64,000 nt of DNA, from NCBI GenBank assembly GCA_022827055.1, contig JAJDTR010000115.1:1-64000 (forward strand), in the 5' to 3' direction. The stretch comes from Candidatus Poribacteria bacterium. GTDB lineage: Bacteria > Poribacteria > WGA-4E > JAJDTR01. The notes beneath the pieces are model-generated. The model had not been told where the DNA came from and did no database searches. It saw nothing but the letters and a program-made list of their open reading frames with translations. This document shows positions 16,320 to 25,090 of the stretch, in pieces. Each line of letters starts with the position of its first letter. Position 1 is the first letter of the stretch. The position numbers and the translations under genes are program-made.

Positions 16320-18422
16320 TTAGGGAGTTTTTGTCAGGATAAGGTTGCCGAACCCATCAACCAACGTTTGATACCCCGGGTGAATCACTGTAGTGGCATC
16401 AAGTTCCTCTACGATGGCTGGACCTTCCAACACAGCCCCGGCGGAGAGGCGGTAGCGGTCATAGATTGGACATTCGACGTAACCTTCGCATTCGGCAAAA
16501 TACACGGAGCGGACAACCTTTTGCGCGGTTGATAAGGAACCGTCGTCAGCGGCAATTTGACGCAGGTGGGGTTTGATGATTTTTCCGATGGCGGAGAGGC
16601 GGAGGTTTACGAACTCGACCGGTTCAGCCGACGCGCTGTAACCGTAAGCCCGGTGATGTTCACGATGGAACCGGGAGAGCACATCTTCAATCTCAGCCGC
16701 GCCCAGTTTTCCGCCGGGAAGGGGAATGGTGAGTTCGTAGCTTTGCCCAACGTAACGCATGTCAACTTGGCGGACGAAGGAAATGTCACACGGATTCATG
16801 CCCTCGCGCTCAAGGCTCGCCCGCCCATCCGCCTCAAGTTCACGGTAGGTTTTCGCCACCATTTCCGTGTTCACTTGGTCAACCCGCTGGATAAGCGTTC
16901 TGGAGTAGTCGTGCTTGAGATCCGTGACCAGCAGTCCCATGGCTGAGGTCGTGCCGGGGCTCATCGGAATGATAATCTTCGGAATTTGGACTTCGATCGC
17001 CAATCGGTTGGCATGTACCGGTCCGGCTCCGCCAAACGCCACCAAGACGAAATCTCTGGGGTCGTATCCTCGTTGCACCGAAACCAGACGCAACGCGTTG
17101 GTCATGGCGGTGTTGGCAATTTCGACGATGCCGTGTGCGGTTTCGACAACGCCCATGCCGAGCGGTTTTGCGCATTTTTCAAGTATCGCATTTCGCGCCG
17201 CCTCAACCTCCAACTCGATTTCACCGCCCAAGAAATAGCTCGGATTTAGGCGTCCCAACACCAGATTGGCATCCGTAATCGTAGGTTCTTCTCCACCCTT
17301 GCCGTAACAGACAGGACCGGGGTCGGCTCCGGCGCTTCGGGGACCGACACGCAGTATTCCGCCCGAATCCACCCATGCAATCGACCCGCCCCCGGCGCCA
17401 ATTTCCACGAGATCAAGTACCGGCGTGCGAATCGGATAGCCTGCACCGCGGGAGGCGCCAACGCCGGACTGCGCCGCCGTGCCAACCTCATATTCTTTGG
17501 TCACGCGCGGCGTACCGTTTTGAATAAGCCCCGCCTTTGCCGTGGTTCCACCCATGTCAAAGGAGATAACGTCAGGGTTTCCCAAGGCTGTACCAAGGTA
17601 AGTCGCGGCGATTACGCCCGCCGCGGGACCGGACTCGACCATGAAGACGGGTTTTTCGCTCGCCGAGGCGAAGGTGAACACCCCACCGCTGCTCTGCATG
17701 ACGAGCAACTCTGCCGCGATCCCTTTCTCTAGCAGTCGATCCTCAATGCGCCGGAGATAATTGGCGACGATGGGACGGATACAGGCGTTAATCACGGTGG
17801 TACTCGCTCTAAAATATTCTCGAAACTCCGGGGCGACTTCCGAGGAGAGGGAAACGATGGCATCGGGAAAAACTTCATGTAGAATCGCACCCGCACGTTT
17901 TTCATGGGCTGGGTTGATGTAGGAATGAAGGAAGCAGACGGCGACGGCTGTCACGTTCTCGCGCTTGAGTTGCTGCACCGCCTCCACGAGCGCGTTTTCA
18001 TCAAGGGGCGTTAGCACACTCCCTTGAGCGTCGAGGCGCTCCGGTACCCCGAAACATAGGTACCGCGGCACGAGCGGGCGGGGTTTCTCGAAATGTAAAT
18101 CGTAGAGTGTCGGTCGAATCTGGCGCTGAATCTCAAGCAGATCGCGAAAACCATCGGTTGTAATGAATCCCGTCGGAGCGACTTTTTTTTCAATGATGGC
18201 ATTGGTTGCCACGGTGGTGCCGTGTACCAGGTATTCGACCTCATCAGGGGACACCGATGCCTCGTCTAGCATTCGGTCGGTGGCGTGAATGAAGCCGACC
18301 GACGGATCTTCCGGTGTAGAAGGCACCTTGCCGGTGCGAATTTCCCCGGTATTTTCGTCGATTAGTGTTGCGTCGGTGAACGTTCCGCCGATGTCGATTC
18401 CAAGGCGATACCTTGAGGTCAT
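16320..18422 (-). CDS. Hydantoinase/oxoprolinase subunit A (HyuA family)
   Basis: A 700-residue ATP-dependent hydantoinase/5-oxoprolinase A subunit with an actin-like ATPase fold. The N-terminal LGIDIGGTFTDATLIDE (about 7-23) is the phosphate-binding loop, and VEYLVHGTTVATNAIIEKK near 60-80 and VISFDMGGTTAKAGLI near 280-295 are the other signatures. GGGSIAWVDSGGILRVGPRSAG and the LVAFGGAGPVHA region complete the family core. Together with subunit B it opens cyclic imides or amides, using ATP. It lies downstream of hyuB on the same strand but 250 bp away, because a repeat element occupies the gap. AAGG precedes the ATG by about eight bases. Which ring substrate is cleaved is unknown. Confidence 0.95.
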   Translation of the reverse strand: MTSRYRLGIDIGGTFTDATLIDENTGEIRTGKVPSTPEDPSVGFIHATDRMLDEASVSPDEVEYLVHGTTVATNAIIEKKVAPTGFITTDGFRDLLEIQRQIRPTLYDLHFEKPRPLVPRYLCFGVPERLDAQGSVLTPLDENALVEAVQQLKRENVTAVAVCFLHSYINPAHEKRAGAILHEVFPDAIVSLSSEVAPEFREYFRASTTVINACIRPIVANYLRRIEDRLLEKGIAAELLVMQSSGGVFTFASASEKPVFMVESGPAAGVIAATYLGTALGNPDVISFDMGGTTAKAGLIQNGTPRVTKEYEVGTAAQSGVGASRGAGYPIRTPVLDLVEIGAGGGSIAWVDSGGILRVGPRSAGADPGPVCYGKGGEEPTITDANLVLGRLNPSYFLGGEIELEVEAARNAILEKCAKPLGMGVVETAHGIVEIANTAMTNALRLVSVQRGYDPRDFVLVAFGGAGPVHANRLAIEVQIPKIIIPMSPGTTSAMGLLVTDLKHDYSRTLIQRVDQVNTEMVAKTYRELEADGRASLEREGMNPCDISFVRQVDMRYVGQSYELTIPLPGGKLGAAEIEDVLSRFHREHHRAYGYSASAEPVEFVNLRLSAIGKIIKPHLRQIAADDGSLSTAQKVVRSVYFAECEGYVECPIYDRYRLSAGAVLEGPAIVEELDATTVIHPGYQTLVDGFGNLILTKTP

Positions 18423-18484
18423 ACGTTTTGCCTTTTTGTCACGGGCTCATTATTCGCGCCGGAATACGGAAACCGTGTACCCCT

Positions 18485-18612
18485 TAGGAGGGATCAAGCG
18501 AGTGGATAGCGAGTGAATAGCGAGCGCGATAGAGATCCCATAGAGATCCCTTCCGATTCTCGACGATGGGTCGTGATTAGGCGCATCGCGATTCGGAGAT
18601 CGCTCCTACAGG
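18485..18612. repeat. Dispersed MITE-like repeat, copy C
   Basis: Begins TTAGGAGGGATCAAGCGAG and ends CGGAGATCGCTCCTACAGG, giving imperfect inverted ends (TAGGAG..GATC with GATCGCTCCTA). The interior has GCGAGCGCGATAGAGATCCC and CCCTTCCGATTCTCGAC, as in copy A. It lies between hyuB and hyuA, which usually abut in other genomes. Confidence 0.7.
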
Positions 18613-18673
18613 TTCAGGTGCTTAACTGCGTAAGCCCTTAAGTATTAGTTTCTTGTTCAGCGAATCACGTAGG

Positions 18674-20404
18674 TTAATCAATGTTCTGGCGTAGTTTTGC
18701 GGTCTCTTCCATGTCAACGGCCCACGTGCCCGCGTTGATGGCGACTCGATAGATATCTCTCGCTCTCTCCAAACTGACTTTTCCATCTCTTACATCGTGC
18801 AGCACCGATAGTGGATGGCGTTCCCCCGGCGGATTGTAACCGCCGCCGCCGCACGTGCGATAGCTGACGACATCACCGGGTTTGAGATGAACCGTCACCT
18901 TGGAACCGAGCTTGGCCGCCTCGGCGTCGGGATTCAACACGTACCTCGCCACCTCTCCATCCTCCCCGCCGAACAACCCCCAGGGTCCCCATCGATCTCG
19001 GTCCGCCAGAATGGTAAACGCCACCTCATGATCGAATAGGTAATCGCGACGCAACCCGAGTCCGCCGCGGTATTCGCCCGCTCCTTCCGAATTCTCCACC
19101 AGTTCATACCGAAGGATGCGCACCGGATAGTTGATTTCGGTCTCCTCGACCGGTGCATTCTCGGTATTTTGGCTGTGCGCCTGCACGGCATCGGGCCCAT
19201 CGCTGGTGGCACGACCGCCGTATCCGCCCGCCATCGTTTCGTAATAGGCGTAAAGTTCGCCGGAACGGGGGTCGGTGCCTCCAAACCCGAGTTGAGCCAT
19301 CATGGCTTTGGTGCCAGCCGGGACACGCTCCGGGAGAACGTGCGCCAACGCCTTGAGAAGTATATCGCTAACCCGCATTTGCGTCTCCCATCCGCCGACC
19401 ACGGGGCCTGGCGGCGCACAGTTGACGACCGTTCCCGGCGGCGCAATCATGCGCACCAAGCGGTAGAAACCCGCATTGACCGGGATATCGGGATCGATGA
19501 GAGCTTTCAGAACATACGCACACGCCGCGAAGGTCTGGGCATGGGTCGAATTCACGGGCGCTCTCCGTTGCCGATCGCAGCCGGTCAAGTCAAAAAGAAC
19601 TCCATCAGCATCAATGACCATCTTTCCCGCGAGGTAGACCGGTTTATCGGTAAACCCGTCGTTGTCGACATATCCGTCGGCAGAAAAACTGCCTTGGGGA
19701 AGCGTGGAGATTTCAGCGCGCGTGCGTCGCTCGGTGTAATCGAGAAGTTCGTTGATGTAATGAGCGACAGTATCAGCCCCTTTTTGGTCAAGGAGCGCTA
19801 CAATCCGGCGAATACCGGTGTTGTTTGCAGCGATCTGCGCCCGGAAATCACCCGCGGTTTCGCGTTTTGAACGAATCTGTTCCAGCACTAATCGAAAGAC
19901 ATCATCGACAATCTCTCCGTGATTCACCAGTTTTACCGGCGGAATGATAATGCCTTCCTGAAAGACCTCGCGAAAGGCGCCGATGCTGGCTGGCGCTCCG
20001 CCACCGACATCAACGTGATGCGCGAGGCTGGCGACGTAACCGAAAAGTTCGTCTTGGTGATACACGGGCGACATGAGGGTGATGTCGTTGAGGTGAACAC
20101 CTCCCAAATAGGGATGGTTCGACAGGATAGCGTCACCGGGACCGAGGTTTTCGACACCGTATTCGCGGATAGCTCTGGGAACAAATTCAGCTAGCGAGCC
20201 GAGGTGGGAGGGTTGGGCGAAGGCTTGCGCGACGGCTTGCAAGTCTCGGTCAAAAAAGGCGCATGAGAAATCGGCGCGGGTTTTGATGTTGGTCGAATAA
20301 GCGCTGCGGCGGAGAGCAACCGTCATCTCCTCTGTTGCTTCAAGGAGGGCGTTGCGTATGACTTCAAATTGTATCGGATCGAATTTTATTTCCGGAGATG
20401 GCAA
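18674..20404 (-). CDS. Hydantoinase/oxoprolinase subunit B (HyuB family)
   Basis: A 576-residue partner subunit of the ATP-dependent hydantoinase/oxoprolinase. Family landmarks are FEVIRNALLEATEEMTVALR (about 13-32), DFSCAFFDRDLQAVAQA, GDAILSNHPYLGGVHLNDIT (about 95-115), LAHHVDVGGGAPASIG, and at the C-terminus RGGLGLRRDY and VVSYRTCGGGGYNPP. Length is normal for the family. The start is a TTG at 20404 with GAGGT six bases upstream. It is the first gene of the hydantoinase pair; the A subunit follows after a repeat element. The protein is cytoplasmic and its substrate is unassigned. Confidence 0.94.
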   Translation of the reverse strand: MPSPEIKFDPIQFEVIRNALLEATEEMTVALRRSAYSTNIKTRADFSCAFFDRDLQAVAQAFAQPSHLGSLAEFVPRAIREYGVENLGPGDAILSNHPYLGGVHLNDITLMSPVYHQDELFGYVASLAHHVDVGGGAPASIGAFREVFQEGIIIPPVKLVNHGEIVDDVFRLVLEQIRSKRETAGDFRAQIAANNTGIRRIVALLDQKGADTVAHYINELLDYTERRTRAEISTLPQGSFSADGYVDNDGFTDKPVYLAGKMVIDADGVLFDLTGCDRQRRAPVNSTHAQTFAACAYVLKALIDPDIPVNAGFYRLVRMIAPPGTVVNCAPPGPVVGGWETQMRVSDILLKALAHVLPERVPAGTKAMMAQLGFGGTDPRSGELYAYYETMAGGYGGRATSDGPDAVQAHSQNTENAPVEETEINYPVRILRYELVENSEGAGEYRGGLGLRRDYLFDHEVAFTILADRDRWGPWGLFGGEDGEVARYVLNPDAEAAKLGSKVTVHLKPGDVVSYRTCGGGGYNPPGERHPLSVLHDVRDGKVSLERARDIYRVAINAGTWAVDMEETAKLRQNID

Positions 20405-20849
20405 GTGAGGACCTCTGATACGGCGCAGGTGCGGAAATTCTCAAGAATTGTACGGTTATTTGAGGCGATTTTGCGATGGCGATTATTCGCAGGTACGCGA
20501 TGATAATCATAGCATAACTTCCTCAAAACTTAAACTCAAAATGCACAGGAGCCGTCCCCTAAACGAAGGGACGATTGGCTGGATGATTGTACGCGGTTAC
20601 AATGGTGGGCAGGGGATCTCTATCGCCTTCGTTATCCGCTCAGTTGATCCCACACTACAACTCAAAATGCGCACGGTCACACGGTGTTAGAAGATTAGCC
20701 AAATTGGGTGTGCAATCAAGGATTTCGCTTGACCGAGATGTCGAAGAATGCTATAGTGATTTCTTGGTTGAACTCACTCCATAAGCGGATTGAACGCAAT
20801 AAAGATGCGGGTTCGACCATCGATCCGAGGCACATTTAGAGGGAGATGA
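20405..20849. other. Divergent intergenic region with a repeat copy
   Basis: No gene. Repeat copy D lies at about 20604-20658 (GGGGATCTCTATCGCC onward to GTTGATCCCACACTAC). It is flanked at some distance by a 12-base direct repeat AACTCAAAATGC at 20533-20544 and 20659-20670. A CGTCCC/GGGACG hairpin lies at 20553-20573. The region must also hold the promoters of hyuB (minus) and of the mannonate dehydratase gene (plus). Confidence 0.55.
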
Positions 20850-21842
20850 ATGCACGTCGGCACACAGCAGTTTAACACATCGGATAAAGATCTAGAATAT
20901 TTGGCAAGACACGGTGTGTTCAACAAGAATGAGAACTTCATCACCTTCCATCGCGCCTATGGCTGGAATGTGGTGGAACTGGTAGAGAAAAAGGAGAGGT
21001 GCGCCAGTTTCGGGATTGACATGGAGATGGTTCGTTTGCCTACCTCGCTGCTGAATGTGAATGGAGGTGAAATACCCAACTTCATGCTCGGCAATTATGA
21101 GGAGGGGGACAAGGAGATCGATCTCGTCTGTAACATGGTCCGGCAAGCGGCTGAGGCGGGTATTCCCGCGGTCAAATACATGCTTTGCGAAATGGAACAC
21201 CAACGTACCGAAAGCGACCCTCCCGGACGCGGCGGATCCATCTATAGCACGTGGGATTTGGAAAAAGCCAAAGACCGTGAACCGAGATTCGAGACGCCGG
21301 TCACCGCCGAGATGAACTGGGAACGTGTAACGTATTTCCTTGAACGGGTGATCCCGGTAGCTACGGAATGCAAAGTCCGGCTAGCTTGCCATCCCTGCGA
21401 TCCGTGGCTGCCGCCCGGTCACCGCGGCGTGGACCGGGTGCTCGGCGGCGCCGACGGTTTCAAGCGCTTTATAGAGATCTGTCCGAGCCCCTACCACGGT
21501 GTCAACCTGTGCCTCGGCTGCATGGCGGAGAGCGTGGAAGACCCCAGAACCGAAGTGCCCGAGATTATCCGTTACTTCGGGAGCCGCAAGAAGATTTTTC
21601 TTTGCCACTTTCGGAATATCGTCGGCGGACGCAACAAATTCCAAGAGGTGTGGCCCGATGAAGGAGCGATGAACATGCACCGCAACATGCAGGCACTGAA
21701 AGAGGTCGGCTACGAACACATGGTTGTACCGGATCACGCCCCGGGGCATAAAGATCCGGAGAGCGGGCGTCAAGCGTTTGCTTACGAGTTCGGTTACATC
21801 AAGGCGATGATTCAGGCGGTTATGGATGAGAAGGAGGCGTGA
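20850..21842 (+). CDS. Mannonate dehydratase (UxuA)-like enzyme
   Basis: A 330-residue TIM-barrel protein of the UxuA type, in which D-mannonate is dehydrated to 2-keto-3-deoxygluconate. The evidence is the C-terminal half: LACHPCDPWLPPGHRGVDRVLG, SPYHGVNLCLGCMAES, EIIRYFGSRKKIFLCHFRNI and HMVVPDHAP follow the order of UxuA metal-binding segments (His, Cys, His, Asp/His). It is somewhat shorter than E. coli UxuA (about 390). GGGAG lies just upstream of the ATG. It opens a same-strand cluster with an HpaI aldolase, a Gfo/Idh oxidoreductase and a short epimerase, consistent with uronate or aldonate breakdown. The substrate could be a related aldonate. Confidence 0.85.
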   Translation: MHVGTQQFNTSDKDLEYLARHGVFNKNENFITFHRAYGWNVVELVEKKERCASFGIDMEMVRLPTSLLNVNGGEIPNFMLGNYEEGDKEIDLVCNMVRQAAEAGIPAVKYMLCEMEHQRTESDPPGRGGSIYSTWDLEKAKDREPRFETPVTAEMNWERVTYFLERVIPVATECKVRLACHPCDPWLPPGHRGVDRVLGGADGFKRFIEICPSPYHGVNLCLGCMAESVEDPRTEVPEIIRYFGSRKKIFLCHFRNIVGGRNKFQEVWPDEGAMNMHRNMQALKEVGYEHMVVPDHAPGHKDPESGRQAFAYEFGYIKAMIQAVMDEKEA

Positions 21843-21976
21843 TGATGTGCTGGATTGCCTAGCTTATTACGGTTATGCGTATTGAATAATGTGTAGTTGA
21901 TTTTCTTACGTATTACGCATTACGGCATCTTTTTCTATGCAACTGGTCAATTTGTGTAAGTCTTAAGGAATAGTAT

Positions 21977-22762
21977 ATGAGAGAAAGCAAGACGTTGAGG
22001 AAGTTTCGGGAGGGTAGGTGTGCCCGTGTGTGCGGTCTCGGGCACTACATCCCGTTTTACGTGCGCCATGCGGCGTATGTCGGTTACGATCTTATCTGGC
22101 TGGATCTGGAGCACCGGGCAATGTCGGAGCGCGAGGTCCAGAGTTTGTTGACGCTATGCCACTACAACGATATTGATTGTATGGTACGGCCTCCCACACG
22201 GGAACATTCGCGTCTCTACCGCTACATTGAAGACGGGGCGACAGGTGTGATGATGCCCCTGATTTCGGATGCGGCGACCGCTCAGCGTGTTGTGGATGCC
22301 GTGAAATTTCCACCGTTGGGCAATCGCGGGTTGGATGGCGCAGGTCTGGATTCCGACTTTGCTATTGATGCTTTTCGCCCAAACAGCACCTACATCGATG
22401 ACATCAACCGCGAAACCTTCGTCGTCGTGCAGATTGAAACGCTTGACGCACTTGAGAACGTGGATGAGATCGCATCCGTGCCGGGAATCGACGCATTTTT
22501 CGTGGGGCCCGGCGATCTCGGACTGCGTTTGGGTCAGGTTGAAGACGTCCAGTCAGCGCTTGACGAAGCGATTGGTCGGATAGCCGAAGTGGCTCGCAGG
22601 CGGGAAATCGCTTGGGGCATCCCCGCCGGCACACCGGAGGAGATAACGAAACTTCGTGGAATGGGGGCGCAGTTGTTGGCGTATCGCGGCGATTTCGAAT
22701 TGACGAATGTCCTAAAGGACAGCATCCGAGAGTTTGATAAAGCATTGGGTGAAACCGAATGA
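21977..22762 (+). CDS. HpcH/HpaI-family aldolase (2-keto-3-deoxy-sugar acid aldolase type)
   Basis: A 261-residue class II pyruvate aldolase. The landmarks are YDLIWLDLEHRAMSEREVQ (about 36-54), DGATGVMMPLISDAATAQRVV and FPPLGNRGLDGAG (about 82-120), VVQIETLDALENVDEIASV with the metal-ligand Glu, and IDAFFVGPGDLGLRLG with the ligand Asp (about 170-187). In this cluster it would split a 2-keto-3-deoxy sugar acid to pyruvate and an aldehyde. AAGGA seven bases before the ATG supports the start. Its stop overlaps the next start by four bases (ATGA), so it is translationally coupled to the Gfo/Idh gene. Confidence 0.92.
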   Translation: MRESKTLRKFREGRCARVCGLGHYIPFYVRHAAYVGYDLIWLDLEHRAMSEREVQSLLTLCHYNDIDCMVRPPTREHSRLYRYIEDGATGVMMPLISDAATAQRVVDAVKFPPLGNRGLDGAGLDSDFAIDAFRPNSTYIDDINRETFVVVQIETLDALENVDEIASVPGIDAFFVGPGDLGLRLGQVEDVQSALDEAIGRIAEVARRREIAWGIPAGTPEEITKLRGMGAQLLAYRGDFELTNVLKDSIREFDKALGETE

Positions 22763-23913
22763 ATACCTATCGAGTTGCGATTTTGGGCTGCCGTGGACGC
22801 GGCACGGCGGCTGCCCGCGCGTACCATGCCCACCCGCGTACCCAAGTCGTCGCGTTGTGCGACCTGGTTCAGGAACGAATGGACACGCTCGGTGACGAAC
22901 TTGGGGTAACCACGCACTTTTCCGACCTAGATGAGATGATTCGCCAGACCGCACCGGACATCGTGGCAATACCGACGGGAACCGAATTTCACTACGATCT
23001 CTCTATACGTGTACTGGAACACGGCGTTCACATAGATGTTGAAAAGCCGATGTGTGTCGACCTTGAGCAAGCGGACGCGGTAGTGGCGAAAGCGACAGAA
23101 AAAGGGGTACGCATAGCCGTCCATCATCAGGGGCGAGTAGGCGCCTATATGCGGGCAACCCACAAAGCGTTTACCGAGGGCCGCATTGGTGAATTGTGCT
23201 ATATCAACAGCCGCGGCAAAGTTTACTACGGCGGTTACGGATTGATGAATATCGGCACACACCAACTTAACGATATGATGAAGTTCGCAGGTCGCTGCCG
23301 CAGTGTCTCCGCAACGGCATTAACCGGCGACCATCTCATCACGCCCGACGATGTGGTTCCTTCACCGAACGGCATGGGAACGATTGCCGGAGAACGCATC
23401 ACGGCGACGTTGCATTTCGACAACAACGTCACGGCAAACTTGCTGCAGCACCGCCTCCCTACAACTACATCTACCATGATGGAGATTGTCGGGACCGAAG
23501 GGCGATTGTTGGGGAAGACCGGTCTTCTCATCATAGGGGGAGCGTGGGAGCTGACGCAATCGTTTGAACCTGACGGTTGGGAAGCATTGGAGCCGCTCTA
23601 TCCGGAGCATTATGACCGGACCAGCCCCGCATCCATTGATGATTACTGGTATGTCGAAGAGTACGTCAACGCATTGGACGAAAACCGCGACCACGAATGC
23701 AGCGGTACAGAGGGACAGCACAATGTTGAGATTATGATGGGGATCTTCGAATCGGCGGCGTACGGCAATCGTGTGGATTTACCGCAGCAGAATCGGGAAC
23801 ACCCGCTGCTGCGTTGGCGGCGGGAAAATGGATTGCCTCCTCCGGCGGAGATGCCCAGAGCGTACGATGAGTGGTTGAGGGCGGAAGATCGACGGATTGG
23901 GAGGAACCAATAG
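22759..23913 (+). CDS. Gfo/Idh/MocA-family oxidoreductase
   Basis: A 384-residue NAD(P)-dependent sugar oxidoreductase. The N-terminal Rossmann motif reads VAILGCRGRGTAAARAYHAHP (residues 6-26), followed by DIVAIPTGTEFHYD and the family motif HVDVEKPMCVD-like stretch HIDVEKPMCVDLEQADA near 94-110, which carries the catalytic Lys. The middle shows INSRGKVYYGGYGLMNIGTH with the expected active-site His. No signal peptide is seen. The start overlaps the aldolase stop (ATGA), so this gene and the aldolase form one operon. The substrate is not determinable. Confidence 0.93.
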   Translation: MNTYRVAILGCRGRGTAAARAYHAHPRTQVVALCDLVQERMDTLGDELGVTTHFSDLDEMIRQTAPDIVAIPTGTEFHYDLSIRVLEHGVHIDVEKPMCVDLEQADAVVAKATEKGVRIAVHHQGRVGAYMRATHKAFTEGRIGELCYINSRGKVYYGGYGLMNIGTHQLNDMMKFAGRCRSVSATALTGDHLITPDDVVPSPNGMGTIAGERITATLHFDNNVTANLLQHRLPTTTSTMMEIVGTEGRLLGKTGLLIIGGAWELTQSFEPDGWEALEPLYPEHYDRTSPASIDDYWYVEEYVNALDENRDHECSGTEGQHNVEIMMGIFESAAYGNRVDLPQQNREHPLLRWRRENGLPPPAEMPRAYDEWLRAEDRRIGRNQ

Positions 23914-24033
23914 TGACAGCAGCGCAATAGCGAACCGTGGTTCCCAATTGCTCAAGATTCAAAGCGATGTGGAATAGCCATATTAAGTTAAAGAGATTTC
24001 CCAATGTGAAGTCGTATAATCCATGAGGTAGAG

Positions 24034-24729
24034 ATGGAAGAGAAGATGAAGATTCTAATCACCGGCGCGGCGGGAGAGATTGGCTCGGTGCTCGTGAAGG
24101 GAATGAAGGACAGGTACGCCATTCGCGGTTTGGACCGCCAACTGATGCCCGATCTTGAGAACACCATCATCGGTGATGTCGCCGACTTTGACACGATGCT
24201 CGAAGCGACCCAAGATATGGATGCGGTTATCCATCTTACCGGCATCGACCACGAATGGGAAGGCGTGCTCCAGAGCAATCTCATCGGTACTTACAATATG
24301 TTCGAGGCATCGGTGCGGAACGGCGTACGACGTGTCGCTTATGCAAGCCGGGCGGGTGTGCTCGGACCATCGTACACGAAGGTGCGTCGTACGGTTGACA
24401 TGATGCCCTGCCCGGTTGGACATTACACGGTGAGCAAGGTGTTCGGCGAGGCGATGGGATATTCGTATTCGAGTCAGTACGACATCGGATTTGTGGGGGT
24501 GCGGATTGGCAATTTCAGAGCCAGCAGACCAAAGCCCGAACATCCTCATCATCTCGGTCACGGCGATGCGGTGCGCGTGTTTGAGCGCGCCATCATCCAT
24601 CCCGACGTGAAGTATGAGATTGTGTTCGGGGTTTCGGACAGCAACTGGCCGATGTATGATCTGGATCATGGGCGTTTGGTGATTGGGTATTATCCGAGAG
24701 ATTGGTATGAGCATGAGGAATCAATCTAA
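24034..24729 (+). CDS. NAD-dependent epimerase/dehydratase-type SDR (uronate dehydrogenase-like)
   Basis: A 231-residue extended-SDR protein: MKILITGAAGEIGSVLVKGM, then DMDAVIHLTGIDHEW, a Ser in AYASRAGV and the Tyr-x3-Lys pair in HYTVSKVFGEAMG. The short C-terminal half and the position of the catalytic pair resemble uronate dehydrogenases (about 265 residues), which would fit the neighbouring mannonate dehydratase and aldolase. GAGG lies before the first ATG; an ATG four codons later (before KILITG) is an equal alternative. It lies 120 bp after the Gfo/Idh gene on the same strand. Confidence 0.85.
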   Translation: MEEKMKILITGAAGEIGSVLVKGMKDRYAIRGLDRQLMPDLENTIIGDVADFDTMLEATQDMDAVIHLTGIDHEWEGVLQSNLIGTYNMFEASVRNGVRRVAYASRAGVLGPSYTKVRRTVDMMPCPVGHYTVSKVFGEAMGYSYSSQYDIGFVGVRIGNFRASRPKPEHPHHLGHGDAVRVFERAIIHPDVKYEIVFGVSDSNWPMYDLDHGRLVIGYYPRDWYEHEESI

Positions 24730-25090
24730 GCAAATCATCCAATTGACTGGTGGAACACGTCAAACACTGGAGTTGCAGCATTGATTGTCTGAATCACGGA
24801 TTACGCAGATTACGCGGATTGAAAGCATAGCGCTCTGTGTTAAATTTGATCTGTAAACGCTTATATTCTGCGAAAACCCAAACGACCGAACTGTGTCTCA
24901 TGGTTCATTAGGAATCTATGCAAAGGATTCACAATCTATTCACATTGGAAATCAGACGGAAACTGTTGACAAATCATAACTAATTTAACAATTTAGCAAA
25001 CAGAAAAGAACACACGAGGATTACGAGACAAAAACGCTCAGAAGTTGGCTTAGTTGGAAAAAATGCCCTAGATGACAGAGGGAAGTTAAA
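24730..25090. other. Intergenic boundary of the AT-rich island
   Basis: No gene. At 24791-24821 there is GATTACGCAGATTACGCGG, a short internally repeated sequence of a type widely dispersed in unrelated genomes. Base composition turns clearly AT-rich from about 24900 and stays so to about 33600. GAGGGAAG directly before 25091 is the ribosome site of the next gene. Confidence 0.5.

Noticed and set aside
20780-20840. tRNA gene near GCGGGTTCGACCATC
   Set aside because: The stretch resembles a T-arm, but no cloverleaf can be drawn around it.
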